Below are positions 1-4,989 of a stretch of 5,151 nt of DNA, piece after piece. The first letter of the stretch is position 1. Every line of letters begins with the position of its first letter. The DNA is from Paucimonas sp. (GTDB lineage: Bacteria; Pseudomonadota; Gammaproteobacteria; Burkholderiales; Burkholderiaceae_D). The DNA lies in NCBI GenBank assembly GCA_029266815.1, contig JAQSWC010000194.1, positions 1-5,151 on the forward strand. The letters are read 5' to 3'. The notes beneath the pieces were generated by a model, which did not search any database, was not told where the DNA came from, and was given only the letters and a program-made list of their open reading frames with translations. A program made the translations under genes and the position numbers.

Positions 1-308
1 ATCGGGCCGCGACCGAAGTACTGGTGATTCACGCTGGTACTGGCGCAAGTGACCTTGACCCAGTTCACATCGCAGTAATGCGGCCAGTTGGCAGTGTTGT
101 ACTCCCTTACTGCTCTCATGTAGTCCGATTCATGGCTCAGGTTGGCGAAGAAGGCTGCTACCTCACGCTTGTCGACCGTAGCGTTACCCGAGTTGGCGAA
201 AGCGGGATAGTAGTTTCGGGCTTCAACAAAACCGGCATACGTGTAGAACGACGAGCGATTGGGGAACCAGCCATTGAACTGGGCCTCGGTCAGGTGCGCG
301 AAGCCGCC

Positions 309-332
309 GGTCGGTGTAGGTGTCGGCGTGGG
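309..332 (-). repeat. (Pro-Thr)4 linker before the GH19 domain
   Basis: Four Pro-Thr dipeptides, preceded by a Ser/Thr stretch and followed by Gly-Gly, separate the second chitin-binding module from the catalytic domain. It has the same hexamer type as the longer tract at 513-590 but is only a third as long. Confidence 0.85.
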
Positions 333-512
333 CGAGGTGCTGCCGCACGTCGTTTGCTGCCAGTACCAGGTGCTGATCGTCGGATCGGTGCCGTCGCTGC
401 CATTGGTGCCGCTGTTGACTACCTTGTAGAAATTGCCGTTGGCGTTGTACTTCACGATGGTGCCCAAGCTGTAGTTCACGCCGGCTGTCCAGGTTTGATA
501 TGTACAGCTTGA

Positions 513-590
513 TGTCGGTGTGGGGGTAGGTGTGGGTGTCGGAGTTGGGGTAGGTGTCGGAGTCGGTGTAGGCGTTGGAGTCGGCGTCGG
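513..590 (-). repeat. (Pro-Thr)13 linker, hexanucleotide microsatellite
   Basis: Thirteen uninterrupted Pro-Thr dipeptides, read on the minus strand as CCN-ACN hexamers with varied third bases, join the first (half) chitin-binding module to the second. Proline/threonine-rich linkers are common in secreted bacterial polysaccharidases, where they act as extended spacers between binding and catalytic modules. The near-identical six-base units on the plus strand (GGNGTN type) make the tract prone to slippage in multiples of six bases, which would change linker length without shifting frame. Confidence 0.9.
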
Positions 591-717
591 GGTAGTGCCG
601 CCGCCGCACAGATAACCAGTCGTCCAGGGCGCGCCGCTGCCGGCAGCACCGCTATTGGTTGCAGGATCCTGACCCTGAGTCCAGAAAGCTGCCGTGTAGT
701 TGCGGCCATTGCGGCTG

Positions 718-732
718 ACGATTTCTGATCAT
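718..732 (-). other. Inferred deletion/frameshift junction in the chitinase gene
   Basis: Upstream of this spot the minus strand reads MEKTLLAGM (756 to 730), the basic-then-hydrophobic beginning of a Sec signal peptide. Downstream, in a different frame, it reads SEIVSRNGRNYTAAFWTQG, the middle of a CBM5/12 module. The hydrophobic core, the cleavage site and the front half of the module are absent. A single-base indel cannot explain this, because restoring the frame would still leave only nine or ten residues before the half module. The missing stretch must have a length that is not a multiple of three. The exact junction cannot be placed without an intact relative. Confidence 0.55.
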
Positions 733-861
733 GCCTGCCAAAAGTGTCTTTTCCATTTTCGTCTCCATATCGTAAGTGCGGCTCTCTACCACTTGTCCTG
801 ATGCCCTGAGGCCTTGTTCTGACTGTTCGCCGAATCGCATTCGGGATCAGATGTCTCCTAG

Positions 862-878
862 ATTAGGATGCATCTAAT
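862..878. promoter_or_regulatory. Near-palindrome upstream of the chitinase gene
   Basis: ATTAGGATGCATCTAAT is a perfect 8-bp palindrome (GATGCATC, 867-874) with TTA/TAA type arms offset by one base. It lies about 105 bases upstream of the chitinase start codon, in AT-rich DNA, where an operator could sit. No regulator can be named, and chance is quite possible. Confidence 0.25.
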
Positions 879-1059
879 TGGTTTGCAGTAACTTTTTGAG
901 CTTCCAATGTTAAAGATTGAAAACTTGCTTTTACAGAGCAAAGATCTAAAACTTTTTAACTTTTAAGCGGTAAAAACGATGAAAAAAATATATGTTTTTC
1001 GTAAGTAGAGCGGGATATTCGCTTATGAAGAATGCAGAAAAGAGACACAGGTATGAAGG

Positions 1060-1108
1060 GCAAAGAAAAGCTGAAAGCCTGCTGCGCTTGATTGCTGCAG
1101 GTTTTCAG
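1060..1108 (-). terminator. Probable Rho-independent terminator of the DUF378 gene
   Basis: The arms 1071-1082 (CTGAAAGCCTGC) and 1097-1108 (GCAGGTTTTCAG) pair over 12 positions with a single G-U type pair, around a 14-base loop. On the minus strand the stem is followed by CTTTTCTTTG, a T-rich but interrupted tract. The site is about 95 bases beyond the DUF378 stop codon, so it would end that transcript. The plus-strand side has no T run, so it should not work for plus-strand transcription. Confidence 0.5.
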
Positions 1109-1202
1109 CCCGATTGCTTGCAAAAAAAGATGCCGTAATTAATGTTCTTGAAACATCGTCATCCCTCGCGCGGAGAAGCGACGATTCCGGTCGTTATGAG
1201 AC

Positions 1203-1496
1203 TTAATTGTCATCCGCGATTTTCATGCTTGTGTAAATCGAGTAAAGCGCTGACAGACCTACTAGGGCGTAGATGATGCGGGATACGGAACTCATCTGGC
1301 CGAAAAGTGTGGCGACCAAGTCGAAGTTGAACAGTCCCACTAAACCCCAATTCAGACCACCGACGATCATCAGGGCCATAGCGATCCAATCCACTGCGTT
1401 CATCCGGTGCGCCTTTGACGTATGCTGCAGCGAACTGGATGTGCGGCGGTCAGGCTGATGCCTTCTTTCTTCTCCATAAACATTGACTGTTGCCAT
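1203..1496 (-). CDS. DUF378 family small inner-membrane protein
   Basis: A 97-residue protein of the DUF378 family (Pfam PF04070), which has no established function. Two hydrophobic helices are visible, about residues 35-56 (VDWIAMALMIVGGLNWGLVG) and 72-92 (SRIIYALVGLSALYSIYTS). The GGLNWGLVGLFNFDLV stretch is the hallmark of the family. A polar N-terminal extension of about 31 residues carries ERRHQPDRR and is additional to the core domain. The start at ATG 1494-1496 is chosen because AGGAG lies six bases before it; the internal ATG at 1401-1403 has only a weak purine stretch, though it would give a core-only protein. The gene is downstream of the HDOD gene on the same strand with a 193-base gap, so it may have its own promoter. 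A probable terminator follows at 1060-1108. Family assignment is firm; the role is unknown. Confidence 0.9.
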   Translation of the reverse strand: MATVNVYGEERRHQPDRRTSSSLQHTSKAHRMNAVDWIAMALMIVGGLNWGLVGLFNFDLVATLFGQMSSVSRIIYALVGLSALYSIYTSMKIADDN

Positions 1497-1547
1497 TTCA
1501 ATCTCCTCATGTGCAAAAAAGACAAAGGCAAGGACAAACGGCTGCCT

Positions 1548-1562
1548 GAAGCGGCGCGCTTC
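1548..1562. other. Short perfect hairpin in the DUF378 leader
   Basis: GAAGCG and CGCTTC form a perfect six-base stem around a three-base loop, about 50 bases before the DUF378 start codon. No T tract follows on the minus strand, so it does not resemble a terminator. It may be a leader structure or chance. Confidence 0.25.
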
Positions 1563-1689
1563 CTTGTGCCGCCATACAGGCAAGGTTCATGCCGAACAGA
1601 GAGGGGGTGCAACGAAGACGGCTGCACGGCAATAAAGTGACCGCTTCAACCGGGATGTGTGGGCGTATCCGGAACTCGGGGATAGACTC

Positions 1690-2523
1690 TTACTGGAGCA
1701 ACGCTTTGGTCAGCGATGCAACTTCGTCGGCAGATTCTTCGAGAATGCTCTTGAGAGTGCCGCCGCCCATGGCGAAATCAAGGGTGGATGCTTCGTCGAG
1801 AGTAGTGGCATCCGCATGCTGCTGCAGGGGCGAAGGCACAGGCGAAAGATCATTGGCTAGCAGAAGAACGTCGCCGAGGGTTTCGGGCGGCAGAGCGCGC
1901 AAGCCGAACCAAAGGGACTCCACCGCCGTAGACACCGCTTCCGGAACGCCGAGGGTCTTGAGCACGCTGCGGCCGATCACCTTTTCTCCGTACTCTGCCC
2001 ACGCGCCGTTGTCTCCTTCGAGCACGCCGGGGAAATCATCGGCACGCGACAGAAGATAAAATGCGCCGATTTCATGCACCAGGGCGGCGAACATGGCGGT
2101 ATCGGGATCCACCTTGTGAACATAGCGTGCAATAGCATGCGCCAGTGCTGCAACATGGGCCGTGTGTTCCCACAGCGCGGCCGACATGGCACGCACCGAG
2201 GAATCATTGCTGGCATTTCCCAGTTGCCTGACGATGGTGGCGGCCACCAGGGATTGCAGGTTTCTGAAGCCGAGACGCATGACGGCGGTACGCACATCGG
2301 TGATTTCCAGGCCGCGGCTATAGGCGGCTGAGTTGGCCACCGCAACAGTCCTGGCCGCTATCAACGGTTCGGCCGTCAGGAGTTTGGCGGCGCTCTCAAG
2401 ATGACAATCCGGGTCATTCAGGGCTTGCTGTATGCGCAAGGAGGCATTGACATTCGTAGGGAAGCTGAGCTCGCCGCGTGAGGCGCCGGCCGCAATGCTC
2501 CTGAAGGCGTCGAGTTTGTCCAT
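1690..2523 (-). CDS. HDOD domain-containing signalling protein
   Basis: A 277-residue cytoplasmic protein with one HDOD domain (about residues 15-205), a catalytically inactive relative of the HD phosphohydrolases found in bacterial signalling proteins. Visible hallmarks are the helical start ending in AEPLIAARTVAVANSAAYSR (51-70), MRLGFRNLQSLV (82-93), WEHTAHVAALAHAIAR (118-133) and AALVHEIGAFYLLSR (146-160). The last has His-Glu where true HD enzymes have the metal-binding His-Asp, and no GYP motif is present, so cyclic-di-GMP hydrolysis is not expected. The C-terminal 70 residues match no domain I recognise. ATG 2521-2523 is chosen because the HDOD fold begins soon after it. No ribosome-binding site is at normal distance (GGGAG lies 12 bases away), but a TATAAT box ends six bases before the ATG. 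The gene starts 38 bases after the MEDS gene, which suggests a shared operon and function. Family certain; target unknown. Confidence 0.92.
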   Translation of the reverse strand: MDKLDAFRSIAAGASRGELSFPTNVNASLRIQQALNDPDCHLESAAKLLTAEPLIAARTVAVANSAAYSRGLEITDVRTAVMRLGFRNLQSLVAATIVRQLGNASNDSSVRAMSAALWEHTAHVAALAHAIARYVHKVDPDTAMFAALVHEIGAFYLLSRADDFPGVLEGDNGAWAEYGEKVIGRSVLKTLGVPEAVSTAVESLWFGLRALPPETLGDVLLLANDLSPVPSPLQQHADATTLDEASTLDFAMGGGTLKSILEESADEVASLTKALLQ

Positions 2524-2529
2524 GCGGAA

Positions 2530-2557
2530 ATTATACTCCCGCGTTTCTTGGCGCCAA
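2530..2557 (-). promoter_or_regulatory. Sigma-70-type promoter for the HDOD gene, leaderless geometry
   Basis: On the minus strand a perfect TATAAT (2530-2535) lies 16 bases downstream of TTGGCG (2552-2557, four of six matches to TTGACA). Only six bases separate the TATAAT from the ATG at 2521-2523, so transcription would start at or within a base or two of the A of the ATG. The -35 hexamer is half of the perfect palindrome TTGGCGCCAA (2548-2557), which could serve as an operator. Seen in sequence; promoter activity is inferred. Confidence 0.55.
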
Positions 2558-2561
2558 CGGT

Positions 2562-3164
2562 TTAAGCGCTTTTTAATTCCTGCTGTTGTAGATGCATTGC
2601 ACCAAATTGTTGTGTTTCGTGAAGACTGCAAAGACGCGAGAGCAGGTTTTCGGATTTGGAAGCGGAAAATACTTCCTGCGTATAGAAACAATGCACGTCG
2701 ATCGGATAATGCTGCAGTAACTCTATCCACAATTCTTCCGCCCTGACGGCAGCCTCCATTTTGCCGGCGAGAGCCAAACTCATACCGAGCCCGTTACTAA
2801 TAACCACCTTGCTTTGACGCGCTGCACAAATAGCGCGCTTGGCCAGACCGCCCACTGATTTGGCAAATTCGATCTCGTCAGGCCAGTCGTTACGCATGAA
2901 TTCCGCGCATATCTGATCCGCTTCGAGAGAAAGGTATTGAATTGCCTGAAAAGAGGTTGCACGGAAATAGGGAATTTCCCGCTCCAGGTAATCGTCTAGA
3001 TATTCGAGAACCGCTTTTGGAAAGATAGCGATCACCATGTGCCGTGTCGCAACACACGCGGCAACATGTGCCGCTGCATAAGAACACAGGTCTTTCTCAT
3101 GGCGAGCAACATGCAGTTCATGTTGATAGGTGATCCCTCGGTTTGAGCCATTTAGCGATTTCAC
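2562..3164 (-). CDS. MEDS domain-containing sensory protein
   Basis: A 200-residue soluble protein matching the MEDS domain (methanogen/methylotroph, DcmR sensory domain), a RecA-like ligand-sensing module usually found alone or joined to regulators. The family pattern covers nearly the whole protein: His22 with the N-terminal helix, the strand VIAIFP (44-49), YLSLEADQICAEFMRNDWPD (77-96), GGLAKRA (105-111), and the most diagnostic C-terminal part AAVRAEELWIELLQHYP with HCFYTQEVF (138-166). Where many members carry a Phe/Tyr-Gly-Glu motif, this protein appears to read Ser-Asn-Gly (123-125). The start is GTG 3162-3164, with GGAG five bases before it; no in-frame ATG gives a full domain. No output domain is present, so a partner must transmit the signal; the HDOD gene 38 bases downstream is the obvious candidate. 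The protein is cytoplasmic, without signal peptide or membrane helix. The ligand is unknown. Confidence 0.8.
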   Translation of the reverse strand: MKSLNGSNRGITYQHELHVARHEKDLCSYAAAHVAACVATRHMVIAIFPKAVLEYLDDYLEREIPYFRATSFQAIQYLSLEADQICAEFMRNDWPDEIEFAKSVGGLAKRAICAARQSKVVISNGLGMSLALAGKMEAAVRAEELWIELLQHYPIDVHCFYTQEVFSASKSENLLSRLCSLHETQQFGAMHLQQQELKSA

Positions 3165-3173
3165 TGCGTCTCC

Positions 3174-3187
3174 ATTCCTAAAGGAAT
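3174..3187. promoter_or_regulatory. Perfect inverted repeat next to the MEDS ribosome-binding site
   Basis: ATTCCT and AGGAAT form a perfect six-base inverted repeat around two bases. It ends just before the GGAG Shine-Dalgarno sequence of the GTG start at 3164. As DNA it could be an operator covering the start of the transcript; as RNA it could form a small hairpin beside the ribosome-binding site. No regulator can be named. Confidence 0.35.
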
Positions 3188-3204
3188 AATTTCATTTAGT
3201 AAAT

Positions 3205-3235
3205 TTTATAAAGGCGGCCAATGATTGAATAACAA
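3205..3235 (-). promoter_or_regulatory. Candidate promoter of the MEDS gene
   Basis: On the minus strand TATAAA (3205-3210, continuing as TATAAAAT) forms a good -10 element in AT-rich DNA about 40 bases before the GTG start. The best -35 match is TTGTTA (3230-3235) with a long 19-base spacer, so the pair is not ideal. The inverted repeat at 3174-3187 would lie just downstream of the start point. Confidence 0.35.
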
Positions 3236-3438
3236 GCGGCGTAAGTGGTTGATATTGCTCAATGACTATTTCTTTCGGTGGACGCGAAGTGGTGAATTCT
3301 TTAGGAAAAGTGTAGAAAGCGTTTTCTATCTGGCGCAAAGCACGCCCTGCTCGACCTGATGAAATGTAAAGACACTGTAAACATCACCGGTTTCCATCGA
3401 CCCGGACGGACAGTTTTAGACTAAATCGGATTAACTAA

Positions 3439-4347
3439 ATGAAAATTCGCGAAATATGGCCTTTGGTTAAAAAGGCAGTGGCATCGTGGAGCGACGATTA
3501 CGCGCCGAGCATGGGAGCGGCTCTCGCGTATTACACGCTTTTCTCCGTGGCGCCGTTGCTATTAATTGTTATTTCCGTCGCCGGTCTGGTCTTTGGGGTG
3601 GAGGCGGCACAGGGCGCGATTTTCAGTGAATTACGGGGAATGATGGGCGAGGAGGGGGCGCTGGCCGTTCAGGGCCTTCTGCAGAGCGTCAACAAGCCAT
3701 CCGAAAGTATTGCAGCGACCATTATCGGTACGCTGCTTCTCATCGTTGGCGCCACGACAGTCCTGGCGGAATTGCAAAGCGATCTCGACAGAATATGGCG
3801 AGCGCCTCAACAGCAGGTACCTTCCGGCATCTGGGCCTTCATACGCGCGCGGCTTTTGTCGCTGGGAATGATCATGGGGATTGGTTTTCTTCTTATGGTC
3901 TCGCTTGTCCTCAGCGCGGTTCTCTCTGCATTGGGGAAATGGTGGGGGCATTTTTTTATCGGCTGGGAAGTCCTTGCCCAGGTCATCAACTTCCTGTTCG
4001 GATTCCTCATCACCGTGGCGATGTTTGCCATGATCTATAAATTCATCCCGCGTGTGAAGATACGCTGGCATGACGTGTGGATAGGCGCGGTCGTCACCGC
4101 TTTTCTTTTCTCGATCGGAAAATTTGTCATCGGACTCTACATAGGGAAGAGCGGCGTGACGTCGGGCTACGGTGCGGCAGGGTCGCTCGTGGTTGTGCTG
4201 TTGTGGGTCTATTACTCGGCGCAGATTTTCCTGCTCGGCGCGGAATTCACCTGGGTATATTCACACATGGAGGGCTCGCGCAGCCATATCGGGTTGCCTT
4301 CTGATACCGAGGGCGAACCCAGACGTTCCAACCCTCCGCCGGCGTGA
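3439..4347 (+). CDS. YihY/BrkB family inner-membrane protein
   Basis: A complete 302-residue polytopic protein of the YihY/virulence factor BrkB family (often mislabelled ribonuclease BN). Its biochemical role is not settled; family members are usually described as possible transporters. Six hydrophobic segments are visible, at about residues 27-53, 91-113, 140-166, 178-205, 212-236 and 247-274. Conserved stretches include GAALAYYTLFSVAPLLL (26-42), the polar ELQSDLDRIWRA (111-122) and GYGAAGSLVVVLLWVYYSAQ (243-262) followed by FLLGAEFTWVY (264-274). The N-terminal 20 residues and the C-terminal 28-residue polar tail (to RRSNPPPA) would be cytoplasmic in the usual topology. ATG 3439 is the natural family start; only a weak GGA lies nine bases before it. 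It is divergent from the MEDS gene across 274 bases and convergent with the J-domain gene. No clear promoter could be chosen for it. Family certain; function open. Confidence 0.93.
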   Translation: MKIREIWPLVKKAVASWSDDYAPSMGAALAYYTLFSVAPLLLIVISVAGLVFGVEAAQGAIFSELRGMMGEEGALAVQGLLQSVNKPSESIAATIIGTLLLIVGATTVLAELQSDLDRIWRAPQQQVPSGIWAFIRARLLSLGMIMGIGFLLMVSLVLSAVLSALGKWWGHFFIGWEVLAQVINFLFGFLITVAMFAMIYKFIPRVKIRWHDVWIGAVVTAFLFSIGKFVIGLYIGKSGVTSGYGAAGSLVVVLLWVYYSAQIFLLGAEFTWVYSHMEGSRSHIGLPSDTEGEPRRSNPPPA

Positions 4348-4356
4348 ACCGGGAAA

Positions 4357-4393
4357 GCCTGATTCGAAGACGAACGCAGGAAGTCGATTAGGC
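4357..4393. terminator. Weak hairpin between convergent genes
   Basis: GCCTGATTCGA (4357-4367) can pair with TCGATTAGGC (4384-4393) over ten base pairs with one bulged T and one G-U type pair. It sits in the 64-base gap between the stop codons of the YihY and J-domain genes. No real T run follows on either strand (only TTTCCC on the minus strand), so it may be a weak shared terminator or chance. Confidence 0.25.
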
Positions 4394-4411
4394 AGCGATC
4401 AGTGCTTACAA

Positions 4412-4861
4412 TTAGGGCTTAGATCTACGCGAGAATTGCCGGAAGAATTGGTCGCAGCTGGCCAGCAGTTTTCCGAAGAAGCTGTTGTCCATTTCTGCAG
4501 GCCGCCGTTTGGCACCTCCACGCATGTCGGGTCGCGAGGCGGAGTGACGAGGACTTGAAGCGTACGCCGCAGCGCCTCGTGACGTTGAGAAGCCTCGATC
4601 GCTCCCCCATAACGTTGAAGCCTGCATTGCAGCCTCTTCACGTGCTATCCAGTCATCGTGTTCCTTGCGTCTCGCCGGATCCGACAGCACGTCATATGCC
4701 GAGTTGATAAGCTGGGTAATCCTCATCGCAGCCGGGTTGTCCGGATTGTGATCCGGGTGATATTTCTTGGACAGCGTGCGGTAGGCAGCACGTATTACCT
4801 CTACGGGTGCGTCCCGGGCAACCTTCAGGTTGTCGTAGTGCGTATGTATGGGAGTCTTCAT
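4412..4861 (-). CDS. Short J-domain (DnaJ-like) protein
   Basis: A 149-residue co-chaperone-like protein. The J domain (about residues 7-72) begins HYDNLKVARDAP, has helix II with AAYRTLSKKYHPDHNP and the essential HPD motif at residues 35-37, and ends with INSAYDVLSDPARRKEHD. By family knowledge it should stimulate the ATPase of an Hsp70 (DnaK-type) partner. The Gly/Phe region, zinc fingers and C-terminal substrate domains of full DnaJ are absent. Instead there is a Ser/Arg/Ala-rich, probably disordered region (80-122) and a short tail with FFGKLL and FFRQF (128-143) that may form an amphipathic helix. ATG 4859-4861 is chosen because the J domain follows at once; no proper Shine-Dalgarno sequence is visible. 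An in-frame TTG at 4934-4936 would add 25 basic residues and is less likely. It is convergent with the YihY gene. The client is unknown. Confidence 0.9.
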   Translation of the reverse strand: MKTPIHTHYDNLKVARDAPVEVIRAAYRTLSKKYHPDHNPDNPAAMRITQLINSAYDVLSDPARRKEHDDWIAREEAAMQASTLWGSDRGFSTSRGAAAYASSPRHSASRPDMRGGAKRRPAEMDNSFFGKLLASCDQFFRQFSRRSKP

Positions 4862-4971
4862 CGGTTGTCTGGATCGCTTGTCACGCAACGCGTCCAGTCT
4901 ACTGCGTCTCCTGTCGCATTTGCTGTGCGGTATCAAGCAATACGTTTTTCCGTAAAACTAGTTTCAGGCGA

Positions 4972-4981
4972 CCTAATTAGG
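4972..4981. promoter_or_regulatory. Perfect palindrome CCTAATTAGG
   Basis: A perfect 10-bp palindrome in the 128-base gap between the end of the right-edge gene (stop at 4990) and the J-domain start (4861), both on the minus strand. It lies about 110 bases before the J-domain ATG, where an upstream operator could sit. A related sequence with one extra base (CCTAGATTAGG, 858-868) lies upstream of the chitinase gene. Ten-base palindromes occur by chance, so confidence is low. Confidence 0.25.
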
Positions 4982-4989
4982 ACGAATTC

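Larger units (their letters stand above)
1..756 (-). pseudogene. Modular GH19 chitinase, 5' end broken, 3' end beyond window
   Basis: Secreted endochitinase that would hydrolyse beta-1,4 links in chitin. The frame whose codons occupy 3-5, 6-8 and so on is open from 728 to the left edge. It encodes a C-terminal half of a CBM5/12-type chitin-binding module (about 606-728, with NYTAAFWTQGQDP and a closing W..GYLC), a (PT)13 linker, a second CBM5/12-like module (about 342-506, YQTWTAGVNYSLGTIV to WYWQQTTC), a (PT)4 linker, and about 100 residues of GH19 domain (3-302). The GH19 part has SHES, with the presumed acid Glu at 129-131, the second Glu nine residues on at 102-104 (VREYNTANWPHYC), and YFGRGP at the edge. 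A TGA at 729-731 closes this frame and no ATG, GTG or TTG lies between it and the modules. The only good start (ATG 754-756, GGAG six bases before it, MEKTLLAGM like a signal-peptide start) is in another frame and stops near 652. I infer an internal deletion; a sequencing or assembly error is the alternative. The GH19 identity is secure. Confidence 0.8.
757..1202. other. Gene-free stretch: chitinase leader and DUF378 downstream region
   Basis: No convincing coding frame lies here. Positions 757-850 are the presumed untranslated leader of the chitinase gene. Positions about 850-1020 are clearly AT-rich compared with the flanks, with repeated AAAAAGTT on the minus strand, and would be the place for the chitinase promoter, but I could not choose a convincing -35/-10 pair. 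A near-palindrome sits at 862-878. Positions 1060-1108 hold a probable terminator. A second symmetrical element (ATGTT/AACAT, 1142-1156) and an isolated T7 run on the minus strand (1122-1128) lie between that hairpin and the DUF378 stop. Confidence 0.6.

Noticed and set aside
24..512. Plus-strand open frame of about 160 codons opposite the chitinase gene
   Set aside because: It is the complement of the GH19 and linker coding sequence, rich in Arg/Gly/Val, and has no recognisable domain. The minus-strand frame explains the same bases fully.
513..590. Tandem repeat as a possible CRISPR or intergenic satellite
   Set aside because: The units are six bases without spacers and encode Pro-Thr in the chitinase frame, so it is a protein linker.
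757..850. Cyclic-di-GMP (GEMM) riboswitch in the chitinase leader, suggested by CAGGGCATCAGG on the minus strand
   Set aside because: The rest of the conserved core, including the second helix and the GGTAGCGGGGTTACC-like part, is missing.
1589..2059. Plus-strand open frame of about 156 codons opposite the HDOD gene
   Set aside because: It is opposite a certain HDOD coding sequence, has Ser/Arg-rich composition and shows no domain or proper start site.
2071..2085. His-Glu motif of the HDOD protein as an active HD phosphohydrolase or HD-GYP site
   Set aside because: The metal-binding His-Asp and the GYP motif are absent, and the surrounding pattern is that of HDOD proteins.
3262..3315. Seventeen-codon plus-strand frame beginning MTISFGG in the divergent gap
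   Set aside because: No ribosome-binding site and no sign of selection; too short to support.
3331..3346. Sigma-54-like site (GG-N10-GC in TGGCGCAAAGCACGCC) upstream of the YihY gene
   Set aside because: The conserved TTGC part is not present beyond GC and the site is far from the start; it is within chance expectation.
3439..4347. Annotation of the YihY gene as ribonuclease BN
   Set aside because: This label is a historical error for the family; the protein is a six-helix membrane protein with no nuclease motif.
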